A stretch of DNA of 64,000 bases, taken from positions 558,001-622,000 of the forward strand of contig JAZGTN010000059.1 in the NCBI GenBank assembly GCA_037783415.1, given 5' to 3'. This document shows, piece after piece, positions 34,882 to 45,433 of the stretch (position 1 is the first letter of the stretch; every line of letters begins with the position of its first letter). This stretch comes from Leptasterias polaris (taxonomy: Eukaryota > Echinodermata > Asteroidea > Forcipulatida > Asteriidae). The position numbers and the translations under genes are program-made. The notes below the pieces were generated by a model. That model searched no databases, had not been told where the DNA came from, and saw only the letters and a list, made by a program, of their open reading frames with translations.

Positions 34882-36650
34882 CTAGCTGTTGCCTGCACGT
34901 TGGCCATGGGGTAAAGAGCCATAGCCCGTGTCATACCCCATTTCCCCTAGGACCTTGTCGAGTTGAATTTTGAAGTGGAGAACTGTTTCTGCTGCCACAC
35001 ACACTTCCGGTAGGCTGTTCCACCAGTTCACCACTCTCTGACTGAATGAGTAATGACGTAAGTTTATATGACATCGCTTCTTGTCTAGTTTCATTGAGTG
35101 TCCCCTCGTTCTTGTGTTTGTATTGAGAGTGAAGAGGCTATGGCTCCCCAGATGATCGACTCCCTTGAGGATGCGGAAAACCTCTATCAAGTCACCTCTC
35201 AGTCTTCTTGTTTTCAGAGTTGTTAGATGTAGTGCCTTCAGTCGATCTTCATATGGTTTGTCCTTTAGCTCTGGGATCATCCTTGTCATCCTTCGTTGAA
35301 CCTTTTCCAAGACTTTGATGTCTTTCTCTAGGTAAGGAGACCACAATGGTGTGCAATAGTCAAGAATCGGTCTAACCAGAGATTTGTACAGTTTAAGGAC
35401 CACATATTTGCTCTTGACTCTGAAATTTCTGTAGATGATTCCAACAATTATGTTTGCTTTTCTTGCAGCTTCTGCACAGTGTCTTGAGAATTTAAGTGAT
35501 TGGTGTATTGTCACTCCTAGATCTTTTTCCTCGTCTACTGATGTAAGGATGTGCCCATTCATCTCATAGTTCCTTGCAGGGTTATTGTGACCAAGATGCA
35601 TCACATGACATTTCTGAAGATTGAACAGCATCTGCCACTCTTCTGACCATTGATTGAGTTTGTGAAGATCTTCTTGTAGTCTGTAAGCTGCTTCTTCTGT
35701 CTTTACTACAGTTCCTAGCTTAGTGTCATCGGCAAACTTACACAGGTTGCATGCGATGCCATCCTCGATGTCATTGACGTAGATTACAAAAAGGATTGGA
35801 CCGAGGACTGAGCCCTGAGGTACACCACTCACTACTGCTTGCCATTCTGATTTGCAACCATTCACCACTACCCTCTGTTTTCGACATGTCAGCCACTCCT
35901 CAATCCATCTGCTTACTTGCCCTGTGATACCATGTGCTTGCAGTTTACGGATTAGACGCTGGTGGGGCACCTTATCAAAAGCTTTCTGAAAGTCAAGATA
36001 AATGATATCTACTGGGTTGCCCTCATCCAGCCATTCCGTCACCTGATCAAAGAAGGACAACAGGTTTGTGAGGCATGATCTATGTTGACGAAAACCATGC
36101 TGTGTGTCATTAATTAGCTTGTTTGCTGTGAGAAACTCCACCAGTTTTTCCCTCATCAGATTCTCAAGTATTTTGCAGACTGTTGAAGTAAGACTGACTG
36201 GCCGGTAGTTTGCTGGGTTGTGTCGTGCCCCCTTTTTAAAAATTGGTGTAACATTTGCATCTTTCCAAGCCTGTGGAATGCAGCCTGTGGCCAATGATGT
36301 TCCAAACATAATGTGTAAAGGTATACTTAGTTCTGCACAGCATTCCTTCAGTACAGCTGGATAAATTGCATCAGGGCCAGGAGCTTTATCTGGTTTCAGA
36401 TCTGAGAGAAGCTTCTGTATTCTGTCACGTTCGATTTGTAGGTCCGTTAGGGGTGCATCGCCTTCATACTTCATCGAGGGCTCTGGAAGGTCTACCATAT
36501 CCTCATTAGTGAAGACTGATGCGAAGTAGTCATTCAGTAAATTTGCTGAAGACTTGTCGTCAGTTATTGTCCTCGGTGAATGGGAGTGGACATCAAAATC
36601 TGAGATAGAGAGGGTGTGTGTGAGGTACTGCTCTAGCCACCAACCAGTGT
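34882..36650 (-). pseudogene. CR1/Jockey-group LINE reverse transcriptase, 5' truncated
   Basis: The open frame on minus (ATG 36498, stop 34882-34884, 538 codons) extends upstream without a stop to about 36650. RT motifs in order: LKPDKAPGPDAI, GARHNPANYRPVSLTS, IIYLDFQKAFDKVPH, SGVPQGSVLGPILF, then the catalytic CKFADDTKLG, LGVTIHQSLKFS and the thumb/C-terminal KSLVRPILDYCTPLWSP. The RT core is intact and undamaged, unlike other LINEs here. The AP endonuclease and 5' end are missing, so it cannot be an autonomous copy. The ATG at 36498 is internal to the original ORF2. It sits inside the 3' part of DIRS copy A. Confidence 0.92.
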
Positions 36651-37196
36651 CTTCAAGCAGATTTGTGCATCAGTTGGCATACAAATACATTATGCCAAAG
36701 CCAAAGCTCAGTGGATTCAGCTACTGAGGCAAATCTTATATTTTAAAAGCTTGAAAGCGTATTCAGGCCGCCCACCACATGTATGAGGGAAAGCGGACCC
36801 AACCGGCACAACCCAAGAGTACGACGCATTTGAAATCCGTAAGTTTTGTGAATTCGATTTATTAAAAATCCTACATTGCCAACTTAAAATGTTCTGATAA
36901 CATTGAAGTTCCTAAAACTGCATGGAAAGTATCGCTGTTAAGTTATTTTGAGTCTCTTCACCATGTTGGGACTAAGTGATAGTTTTGTTGTTATTACAGA
37001 TAATTGGAAAGTTATATATGTGTCTAGTTTCCCATGTTTCGATAGTTTTGGTTGACTTGTTTTTTTATATTACTAGATGGCCTTTGGTACGGGTTGGAGT
37101 TTGACGATAAATTGTGACTGTTGGACGGGGCTTCTAAACTATTAAAGCCATTACAGAGGGTCCAGAGACTGGCGTGCATGAAGGAGACAGAAGAGC

Positions 37197-37227
<31 letters not shown>

Positions 37228-38032
37228 AGATATATATATCCTCAACTCAACCAAGCCGATATCATTGACGGCCAAACCCGAGTATAATTTCGTTTACTAT
37301 ATGTTTCAAGATGAACAGTTAATTTTGTAAAACCAGGTGGAAGGTACACCAAAAACTTATTTTGTATTTAAAGAGAAATTGGTCTGTATTGTTGAAAAGT
37401 TAAAAGTGGTTATTGATAATGTTAAGGTTTCTATAGACAGAAATTGTAACATTATTGCCATTGAACAAATAAGGTGAAAGTTACACCATAGTTTAGCAAG
37501 AAAGAGATATTAGAAGACTTGATTGCATAAGAAGCTTCTTGAATTCAAACTAAGAAACTATGTGAATTATTATTTGCTGAATTTTTTTATTTTATTTAAA
37601 TGCCTGTAAATAATTTGATTGTTAAATAAAATCTGTACAGTTTAAGTGGATAAGAAAACTAAAGGATTCTGGTTTTGGGAACTTATTTCTGTATGTTTTG
37701 AATTTGGTACTGACAGCTGTTCCATCGAGTCTAACAACATTTAATACAAAAGAAAATATTACCATACATTCTTTATGGCTTCGAAATTAGCAGGAATCGG
37801 CTAGAAACAAACTTTATACTGTGATCTAGCTACAAGGAAAACAAAGATCATTTAGATCTCGGAAATCAAAGAAACATCTTTAATCTTAAACTGTTACCGC
37901 AAAATACAGCAAGAAGTCGTCATCTAGACTACAAAAATATTTTGATTTCAAGGAGCGTGTACTGATTTTCTCCTTAGTAAGGTGACATAAGTAAATTAAA
38001 TTATGTCTTGGCTAACACCGCCTTAGCAAACA
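36651..38032. other. Non-coding part of DIRS A and unassigned sequence
   Basis: AT-rich. Contains a (GA)n tract (37199-37224) and near 37121-37180 a tiny LINE-like piece (KPLQRVQRLACM) with no context. 37700-38030 is probably the DIRS A 3' untranslated region because it adjoins the recombinase stop. Confidence 0.4.
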
Positions 38033-38692
38033 CTATCTGAGGCTCCGGACAATAGGTTTGCTTCTATTATAGAATTTAGCAAAAGTTGCAGCCGAGGACC
38101 AACCCGCTGTTTCTAAAATAACATCTGTCGGGACCCCTCTTTTAGCGGCTGCAGTAGTTGAAGCAGACCGGAAACTGTGGGCCTTAAAAATTGAGGTGTC
38201 AATACCTGCTTTTTCTAGACAAGATTTCAACCAACGACTAATGGTTGAAGAGCACACTTCTTTGTGTGGGGCAGCAAAACTTATGAAAAGTTGAGTAGTT
38301 TTACGAAGACAAATTGTTCGTTTTAAATATTCTGACAGTGTTCTCCTAACACAAATAGTATTATCCTGTGGATAAGCTGAAAGTTTCAAAACCGGTTGAG
38401 CCTTGCCCGGCTTAGATGTTTTGATTAACTTTGTGATTTCAACATATTTATCTTTAAGGCACATGTTGGAAATATCACACATGGATAAGGTCTGTGACCT
38501 CTGACCTGTTAAGGCAAACAAACAAATAAGTTTAAAAGTTAATTGTTTAAGGCTTATTGACTGTATAGGTTCTAAACCACTGACATAATCAAGCAATTGG
38601 CGTACATCCCATGTGTATGAATATCTAGGCATTTTTATTTTGTAGCATGAAACGTATGACGAGTGGGTGTGTACCAAACTGATGTTGACCAC
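38033..38692 (-). pseudogene. DIRS copy A tyrosine recombinase
   Basis: The recombinase integrates the circular DNA copy of DIRS elements in place of an integrase. Visible: TWDVRQLLDYV, the first catalytic Arg in LTGQRSQTL, HSFR (His-x-x-Arg) in KAHSFRSASTTAAAKRG, GW, and the nucleophile Tyr in FAKFYNRS. All four R-H-R-Y positions are kept. The domain start overlaps the RNase H/linker frame (38635-39318), as is usual in DIRS. It is shorter than the copy B recombinase because its amino-terminal arm lies in the other frame. Confidence 0.88.
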
Positions 38693-39435
38693 AATAATGC
38701 TGACAAAGCACTTCTTGCAGTATTCACTGTGCTGTATTCTGCACCTCCATCAACTAATGATGACAGAAAATCAAGAGCGGAACTGAATTGGATGGAGCGA
38801 CCATTGAGCACAGAAATGAAGCCATTTGGAAATGGCAGAGTTGTATTGTTTCTGTGTGTTTGGTTTCCAGGCCTGCAGGATGAAATCGGTAGTTCTTTGT
38901 GAAAAGCCTCTCTTTTGGAGCGATTGCCTGATAAGACTGCAGCCGTTAACACTAGCTGACCTTCCAGTGCATGTCGTTGCTCTGGAGCATGTGTTAGATG
39001 GAGTAGTCCGGGAACTCTTGGAATGATTACTGGATCTGCTACCAATAGACGCAGAATTCTGGGAAACCAGTGCTGTGTTTGCCAGAGTGGAAAGATGAGA
39101 ACTCCTATGGAGTTGTCTTGCTCTATCTTCTGCAGTACTCTGTCAATAAGACCAAATGGGGGAAAGGCATAAATTATATCATTTGACCAAGAAAATGAAA
39201 ATGCATCGCAAGTTGCTGCCTCAGGATCAGGGAGCCATGAAACAAAAGGTTTGAGTTGGTAATTTGTTCTAGATGCAAATAAGTCAACTGAAGGTGAAAT
39301 TTCCAGCCTTGAAAACATATTTTGGAAAATTTGAACATTCAGTTTCCATTCTAGGTGATCTTCTGTTGATCTAGATAAAGAGTCTGCAGAAACATTTTCG
39401 ACCCCAGGAATATGGCATGCAATTAGCCAGGGAAA
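38635..39435 (-). pseudogene. DIRS copy A RNase H tail and linker
   Basis: Reads IPGVENVSADSLSR (RNase H C-terminal side, upstream of the ATG at 39318), then PSVDLFASRTNYQLKPFVSW, AFSFSWSNDIIYAFPPFGLI and PLWQTQHWFPRIL, matching copy B frame 43396-44238 (DLFASRLNYQ, YAFPPFCLIG, VWHTQPWFPRML). The reading frame is cut upstream at about 39436 by the foreign block. Confidence 0.85.
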
Positions 39436-40213
39436 ATGGGTTTGTCAGTGGTGGGGGTCATGTACTCTTAGCCCTAGAACTATGAGGTTTGATCCGCTAT
39501 TGTCTCCACAAACCCCATAGAGTGACATGTACAAAATCATGTTCGAAACTTTTTGCCCTTCACGTTTATGCACCTGGAGTTCTCTTTTGAAACCGGATCT
39601 CGCAAACATTAGGCTTTGCGTATTTTATGTTCTCACAGTGAGCTCGGCGCGGGTCCAGAAAATCCACTCCTCAAAAACAAAAGTAAAATTCTCAATGTTT
39701 TTCAGAATCCTCGGATAACCAACGGTTCATGTACAGAACATTGGTTTATGTGAAATAGCGTTGCGTGTAGCAGGACTTTTTGGTCTCTCCGGCATGTAGG
39801 TCGTATACCGGTAATCAATGGTATGCAGCGCACAACGCTGGTCACAATTACCAATGGCTTATATTTATACACGTGAACCGCTGGTTATCGTTACCAGCGT
39901 AGCGCGAAGCACACACCTACTGTTCATTCCGCTGCATCGCATTGGTCAACACTTCGGCGCGCGCTCTTCCAGTTATGATAGCGACAATCCCCACCGCATA
40001 AGTTAAACAATTTGCTTGGAATACGATAACAGTTTTTGTTTTACTTTATTGTGGAGGCTTACAAATAGCAGATGTATTTGTTTTTATAATGTTTTGTTTT
40101 CATTCTTTAACTTTCTTTTTGAGTGGGCACTATTGCGATTTTTTTCGTGGGGGGGGGGGGGGGGGGGGCACTGGACATTTGTGGGGGGCACGTGCCCCCC
40201 AGGCCCCATGTAG
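39436..40213. repeat. Foreign block replacing the middle of DIRS A RT
   Basis: 39460-39720 resembles 56150-56420 (AGAGTGACATGTACAAAA, TTTGCCCTTCACGTTTAT, GCGGGTCCAGAA). 40149-40168 is a 20-nt G tract. 40190-40225 (CCCCATGTAGCTACGCCGCTG) is the type of end common in hAT-like elements. About 250 codons of RT/RNase H expected between the flanking frames are missing, so this is a replacement or a deletion after insertion. No target duplication was seen. Confidence 0.5.
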
Positions 40214-40735
40214 CTACGCCGCTGCTGGCTTCGTGACCTTAGTGAAAATGCGAGGTGCACTTGTTAGGCCAAAGCACAAACAGGTAAACTGCCATAATTT
40301 ATCTCGCCAAAGAAATCTAAGAAACTTCTGATGTTCATGGGCAATCGGAATTGTAAAATAGGCATCTTTTAGATCTATTGATGCAAGGTAACAATTCTTA
40401 CGAATAAGTGTAAGTGCAAACTCCAGTGTCTCCATTTTTAAATGGTCAAATGTTTCAAATTAATGATGGGTCGCATGGAACCATCCTTTTTCGGTATCAG
40501 AAAAATGTTAGACAAAAATATTGTCCTTGACATGGTTCTGCCTCAACAATTGCGCCTTTTTATGCATAGACTCAATTTCTTTATCAACCATAAAAGTTTC
40601 TGATTTTAAAAACTTAATTGGAGTTGGCCAATGTATTTGAAATGGCGTTCTGTCGAATTCAATGTGACAGTGAGCCACTGTGTCGAGGACCCATTTATCA
40701 GAGGTAATATTTGCCCAAGCAAAAACAAAACTCTT
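40214..40735 (-). pseudogene. DIRS copy A reverse transcriptase, amino-terminal half
   Basis: On minus: ANITSDKWVLDTVAHCHIEF, FLIPKKDGSMRPIINLKHL, then METLEFALTLIRKNCYLASI with DLKDAYFTIPIAHEHQKFL (RT motif A) and FGLTSAPRIFTKV. A stop near 40505 and frame shifts break it. The upstream continuation is on the far side of copy B: 45380-45365 reads IAGRFT, matching the AGRLAQF that precedes TSDKWV in copy B. This places the copy B insertion within this ORF. Confidence 0.85.
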
Positions 40736-40935
40736 AATTCTACCTCGTCATCACATATAGCACTTCGGCCTTACTTGAGATTGCACTTACCACCGGTGTT
40801 TGTCGTCACGCTTTAGAGAGCTCTTTGTTAAAAAAGAGACCTCTTCCCTATATAACCAAGCCCCGCACGGGCACACCTCAGTGCATTTTTGTGACCGGTA
40901 TATGTTCGTCAATAAAATGTTTTCAGTTGCTCGCC

Positions 40936-41907
40936 ATGCCGTCTGACAACGATTTCGATACCCAACCAGACCCGGGTCCATCCTGCTCTGCTCCAAGCGG
41001 CAATCCGCCGGTATCGAAGTCATCAACGAAGCGTAAAGCGACCAAAGCTGACAGCGCAGTCAAACGGGATGAATTTTCAGCTCTGCAGCAACAAATGAGT
41101 GTGATGGCAAGTGCTATGGAAACACTCCAGACTACCATCATGGCTTCGATGACCGAACAACCAGCTAAGCGACAGAAAGTCGACCAGGTGGTGTCTTCCA
41201 GCGACGAATCCGTTGCGACCACCAAGGTCATCGAGGACCTTTTGAAACCGTCTAATGACGATGCCTCCACTGAAGCCCTCAGCGCCATTGAACAACTCTA
41301 TTCCGGTGAGGACTCCGGGGAGAAGGTTGATGAGAAATTGGCCGCCGTAATAATTAAAATGGTCAGACGTCAACCCTCTGACGATAAAATGACTGAGAAA
41401 CTCAATAGTTTCAAACGGCCTGTCAACATCGAAGAACTCCAGCCTACCCGGGTAAACCCGGAGATATGGAGTTCGTTACAATCGAAAACTCGATCTTTTG
41501 ACATAAAATTCCAGAAGGTGGAAAGCGCACTGCCTAAGAGCATTGTGCCAATTGTGTCGTGTATTGCCACGCTGATGAAAAGCGAGGCAAGTGATCCAAC
41601 AGATCTGATCACAAAGCTTATCGACTCGGTGGCCATAATTGGCTATTCCAAGTATGAACTTAATCTGCGCCGTCGAGAGCTTATTAAACCTGACTTGAAT
41701 CGCCAGTTCTCCGTTTTGTGTTCAGCACAAGCACCCGTAACCGGGCTGTTGTTCGGAGATAATCTCACCCAACAATGCAAAGACATTCAAGAGACTAACA
41801 AACTGGGCCAAAAATTTTGCTATCGGGATGGCCCCAACAGTCATAAGAATGACAGCGGGATGCCACAACGAGGACAACGGGGTAGGAGGTCCTTCACCCG
41901 CCCATAG
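40936..41907 (+). CDS. DIRS copy B gag-like ORF1
   Basis: A 323-codon open frame from the ATG at 40936. The frame is open upstream to 40825, but 40936 follows the leader and starts MPSDNDFDTQPDPGPS. The amino half is polar and Ser/Lys-rich. The carboxy half contains ELQPTRVNPEIWSSL, which matches the DIRS A gag (LSLTRVNPEIWSVL), and LLFGDNLTQQCKDIQETNKL. It probably packages element RNA. No zinc knuckle was seen. It is intact over its whole length. Confidence 0.75.
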   Translation: MPSDNDFDTQPDPGPSCSAPSGNPPVSKSSTKRKATKADSAVKRDEFSALQQQMSVMASAMETLQTTIMASMTEQPAKRQKVDQVVSSSDESVATTKVIEDLLKPSNDDASTEALSAIEQLYSGEDSGEKVDEKLAAVIIKMVRRQPSDDKMTEKLNSFKRPVNIEELQPTRVNPEIWSSLQSKTRSFDIKFQKVESALPKSIVPIVSCIATLMKSEASDPTDLITKLIDSVAIIGYSKYELNLRRRELIKPDLNRQFSVLCSAQAPVTGLLFGDNLTQQCKDIQETNKLGQKFCYRDGPNSHKNDSGMPQRGQRGRRSFTRP

Positions 41908-42054
41908 AGTCAGTACCGACCGAGTCGTTTAAACTCCTTGCGCCCAAAGTGGCAGGGGAAGAAGTCGACAGACAGTCGACAGCCAGCTGCGGCAAAATAA
42001 AGCAGACAAACTCTGATGTGAATGAGCACAAATGTGATTTTAACACTCAAAATG

Positions 42055-42660
42055 TAATAACTACAGGCAATTTTACGGCAGGTAGACTCGCACAATTTGT
42101 CGCCAAATAGCGTGAACTGACATCCGATAAGTGGGTCATTGACACTGTGCAACATTACCACATTGAATTTATCAAACAGCCGTACCAAATAAAGATCCCA
42201 AGAGGAATAGCGTTCGGCCGAAGAAAGACGAGAAGAGAAAGACGAGAAGAAGTTTACCAGAAGAACGTAGATTGCGAGAAGATGACTGATGTGGTATAAG
42301 ATCGGTGATGTATTGGGGAGCAAGTCCATTGATGGCTTTGTAAGTAATTAGGAGAAGTTTGAACTGAATCCGGTACTGAACTGGCAACCAGTGAAGGCTT
42401 TGAAGTACAGGTGTAATGTGACTATTTCTTGGTGCAGCTGATGATTCTAGCGGCAGTGTTTTGGGTACGCTGGTCGCTTCACTCAGACAAATGGGGCACG
42501 AGTCATGTGAATATATTGATGACTCTTTACTTGTTGGCCACACATTTCAAGAATGTGCTAGAAATGTTCAAGCTAGAACTGACTTAACCAAAAGTCTGGG
42601 GTTTGTAATCAATGACAAGAAGTCAATTTTACAACCAATCCAACGACTCAACTATCTGGG
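42055..42660 (+). pseudogene. DIRS copy B reverse transcriptase, broken
   Basis: 42055-42225 reads NFTAGRLAQFVAK, a stop, then TSDKWVIDTVQHYHIEF. After a LINE insertion and deletion the frame resumes at 42479 with the catalytic palm CEYIDDSLLVG, then LTKSLGFVINDKKSIL and RLNYLGFNSI up to 42660, where a second repeat cuts it. RT motif A and the fingers are missing. The remaining YIDD motif is intact. Confidence 0.8.
42225..42478 (-). mobile_element. L2-like LINE fragment inside DIRS B
   Basis: The minus strand encodes NSHITPVLQSLHWLPVQYRI then QFKLLLITYKAINGLAPQYI, the same carboxy-terminal region as in the LINEs at 816 and 55184. It replaces part of the DIRS B RT. Confidence 0.8.
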
Positions 42661-43010
42661 ATTCAATTCAATTCAATTCAATCAAACATTTATTTCCGTA
42701 CTCACAAAAAGAAAATACAAAATCATGTGGACAAATTTAAAGTAGTACAATGCAAACAAAAAGTAAACACGACGACCAATGAAAATGCTACTGCAAAAAA
42801 TTAAACAATCTAGGCTGTGAGTAAGGAGGCTGTTCAATTAAGCCGAAACTTGTGGGGAACAGCCCTTTACATGATACAAAAACAAGAAACAAAAACAAAG
42901 CAAAATCAACGGACAGAAGAGAATGCAAAATGAACCGGTAAGGAGCTATCTATGCAGATAAGCCCAATAAATATTGACAGCAAATTAGGACCAGCTATAA
43001 AGCATAAACA
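42661..43010. mobile_element. Repeat insertion with (AATTC)n end inside DIRS B
   Basis: Begins AATTCAATTCAATTCAATCA then CATTTATTTCCGT, as in the copy at 20890. It interrupts the RT between NYLGFNSI and TISVPPSKVENI. Confidence 0.65.
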
Positions 43011-43012
43011 AA

Positions 43013-44238
43013 ATGACAATCTCTGTGCCACCATCCAAGGTTGAGAATATTATTAACTGTATCCGTAAGATCACGGGTAAGAAAGTGGCTAAAATTCGAG
43101 ATGTTGCCAGTGTGATCGGATTATTGGTTTCCTGTGAACTAGCTATGCCTTATGGCCCTATGTTTAGAAGAACACTCGAAAACGAGAAAAACAAAGCACT
43201 TTCAGAGAATGATGGAAATTTTGATGCCACGATGCCCATTTCTAAACAGGCTGCATCAGATTTACAATGGTGGATCACAAATTTGCCTCTGGGCTCCGCC
43301 CCTTTGCATAGACATGCCACCGCCTATATTGTCGAGACAGATGCATCGAACCTGGGCTGGGGTGCGAACTTTAATGGCCGCACTACCGGGGGACAATGGT
43401 CCGAAATCGAGGCAGTGTATCACATCAATCTTTTAGAACTCAAGGCGGCTTTTCTTGCATTAAAGTAATTTTCTCAGATAAAACTGATATCATGATTCAT
43501 TTGAAGTCTGACAACGTCACAACTGTGGCTTACTTGCAACACTTTGGTGGCTCAAAATCAAAGCTACTGAACTCCCTAGCCAGGGAAATTTGGTCATGGT
43601 GTATGGACCGTAACATATGGTTAAAATCCTCATACCTTCCTGGCACACAAAATATGGTGGCTGATTTTGCATCTCGAAATACTGTTTTTCAGAAGATAAC
43701 TAGTGTTTTCGGCAAACCTGATATTGATTTGTTCGCATCTCGGCTTAATTATCAGGTGGTCCCATATGCCACATGGCGAGCTGACCCAGGCTCCATTAAT
43801 GTGGATGCGTTTACACTAAATTGGTCTGAATATGCATGTTTCTATGCATTTCCGCCATTTTGCCTTATAGGCAGAGTCTTATCAAAGGTCGAACACGACG
43901 AGGCAGTTGGAATAATAGTTGCGCCTGTATGGCACACACAACCATGGTTTCCGAGGATGCTAAAATTGCTAGTGAGAAACCCTTGCATTTTGCCTTCTCA
44001 GTCAGATTTACTTTCTCTCCCTTCCTCAGATAGGCTCCATCCCTTGGGAGATCGCCTAAAGCTTATGGTTTGCCTCTTATCCGGGAAGTCTTCAGAAACC
44101 AAGGCATTTCAAGACATGCTTCCCAAATCATCCTGGCATCCTGGAGAACGAGTACCAGGAAATGCTACAAGTCAGCGTTGCGGAAGTGGCTTTTGTTCTG
44201 CTCTAAAACAAAAGTTAATCCTGTTCAACCAGCTGTGA
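43013..44238 (+). pseudogene. DIRS copy B RNase H and linker, one frameshift
   Basis: 43013-43468 carries the RT thumb (ITGKKVAKIRDVASVIGLL) and the RNase H start VETDASNLGWGANFNG with LLELKAAFLALK. A frameshift near 43468 moves to frame 43396-44238: LKSDNVTTVAYL, SSYLPGTQNMVADFASR, DLFASRLNYQVVPYATW, YAFPPFCLIGRVL. The RNase H aspartate and glutamate are present. The end overlaps the recombinase ORF by about 170 bp in another frame. Confidence 0.87.
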
Positions 44239-45062
44239 CGTCAGTGGTTGACTTTCTTGCAGCCGAATTTCAAAATGGCTGTGAATACAGCAGCCTCAAC
44301 ACTTTACGCAGTGCTTTATCGGCAGTAACACAACCAGTCGACGGGGTGACCATTGGCTCACACCCTCTTGTCAAAAGACTTTTGAAAGGTGCCTTTAACT
44401 TGAGGCCACCTAAGCCACGATATTCCCATACATGGGATGTTACCATTGTCTTGAGTTACTTGAAAAATCTCGGGTCGAATAAGGACCTCACTTTGAAAAA
44501 TCTGACCATGAAACTGGTGGTACTCGTTGCCCTCATATCCGGGCAACGATGCCAAACTTTGTCTTTGCTCAGTTTAGACTGTGCACAAATCATACCCAAC
44601 GGTATTAATTTTACAGTTGATAGACTTACTAAAACCAGTAAAGTCGGAAAACCTCAAGTTAATGTTAAATTAACAGCTTTTCCCCACGATGTTTCAATTT
44701 GTGTGGTCAGTTTATTCAAAGCGTATCTACAGAGAACAAAATCTCTGAGGGGCAATGAGAGACAGTTATTTATAAGTTACGCCACACCACATAAATATGT
44801 TGGTTCACAAACAATTGCTAGGTGGATTAAGAGTACACTTAAAGTAGCGGGCATCAATACAGATAAGTTTTCTGCCCATAGTACCCGATTGGCAGCTTGT
44901 AGTGCCGCATACAGGCATGGTGTTTCATTAGATTTAATCATGAAGACTGCTGGGTGGACCAGGTGTTCCACTTTCGCAAATTTCTACAATAGACCTATCG
45001 ATGATAGGAATTACTTTGCTGAGGCTGTTCTTGACAATGTTCCGAACAAACCTGGCGACTGA
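44070..45062 (+). CDS. DIRS copy B tyrosine recombinase
   Basis: A 330-codon intact open frame. The SAM-like arm-binding domain is about residues 15-110 (ILASWRTSTRKCYKSALRKW), and the catalytic domain follows TWDVTIVLSYL. Catalytic residues: Arg160 (SGQRCQT), His270 and Arg273 (AHSTRLAACSAAYRHG), Trp296 in the usual His/Trp position, and nucleophile Tyr306 (FANFYNRP). It overlaps the RNase H/linker frame, the normal DIRS layout. No adenine methyltransferase domain was found downstream. It may still encode an active enzyme although the element's RT is dead. Confidence 0.92.
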   Translation: MPLIREVFRNQGISRHASQIILASWRTSTRKCYKSALRKWLLFCSKTKVNPVQPAVTSVVDFLAAEFQNGCEYSSLNTLRSALSAVTQPVDGVTIGSHPLVKRLLKGAFNLRPPKPRYSHTWDVTIVLSYLKNLGSNKDLTLKNLTMKLVVLVALISGQRCQTLSLLSLDCAQIIPNGINFTVDRLTKTSKVGKPQVNVKLTAFPHDVSICVVSLFKAYLQRTKSLRGNERQLFISYATPHKYVGSQTIARWIKSTLKVAGINTDKFSAHSTRLAACSAAYRHGVSLDLIMKTAGWTRCSTFANFYNRPIDDRNYFAEAVLDNVPNKPGD

Positions 45063-45433
45063 TATGTTTTATACTTACGTATTCATTATCACAAGGATAA
45101 CTTTCCTTTATTATTAATTTGATGGTCGTACTGATATCTACGACAGATCATGGTGTGTAATATTGATAACTTTGTAGTCAGTGACAAATAAGTCCTTGGA
45201 CATGATGCATGTTGTACACGTACCCTGACATGTTGCCTCATTTTGCAGTTTTATTGGCTCTAAATATCTCAAGTAAGGCCGAAGTGCTATGTGATGACGA
45301 GGTAGAATCAAAATTAAACTTCAATTACATGTTATTTCATTTCGTTTAATTAGGTAAATCTACCTGCGATAGGTAAAGGGGTTTGAGCAAAGTACTTACT
45401 CACAGAATTTCCAACACCTTGTTCTGCTTCTAG

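Larger units (their letters stand above)
40737..45308 (+). mobile_element. DIRS retrotransposon copy B, inserted antiparallel in copy A
   Basis: Inverted terminal repeats of about 44 bp: ATTCTACCTCGTCATCACAT at 40737 and its inverse ending at 45308, both continuing through GCACTTCGGCCTTACTTGAG. A leader with CCTATATAACC near 40852 precedes the gag. Order: gag (40936-41907), RT pieces, RNase H/linker (43013-44238) and recombinase (44070-45062). Two secondary insertions (42225-42478 and 42661-43010) break RT. Its ends differ in sequence from copy A, so it is a different DIRS family. Confidence 0.87.

Noticed and set aside
40923..41636. Minus-strand frames opposite the DIRS B gag
   Set aside because: Shadow frames of the plus-strand ORF with no motif.
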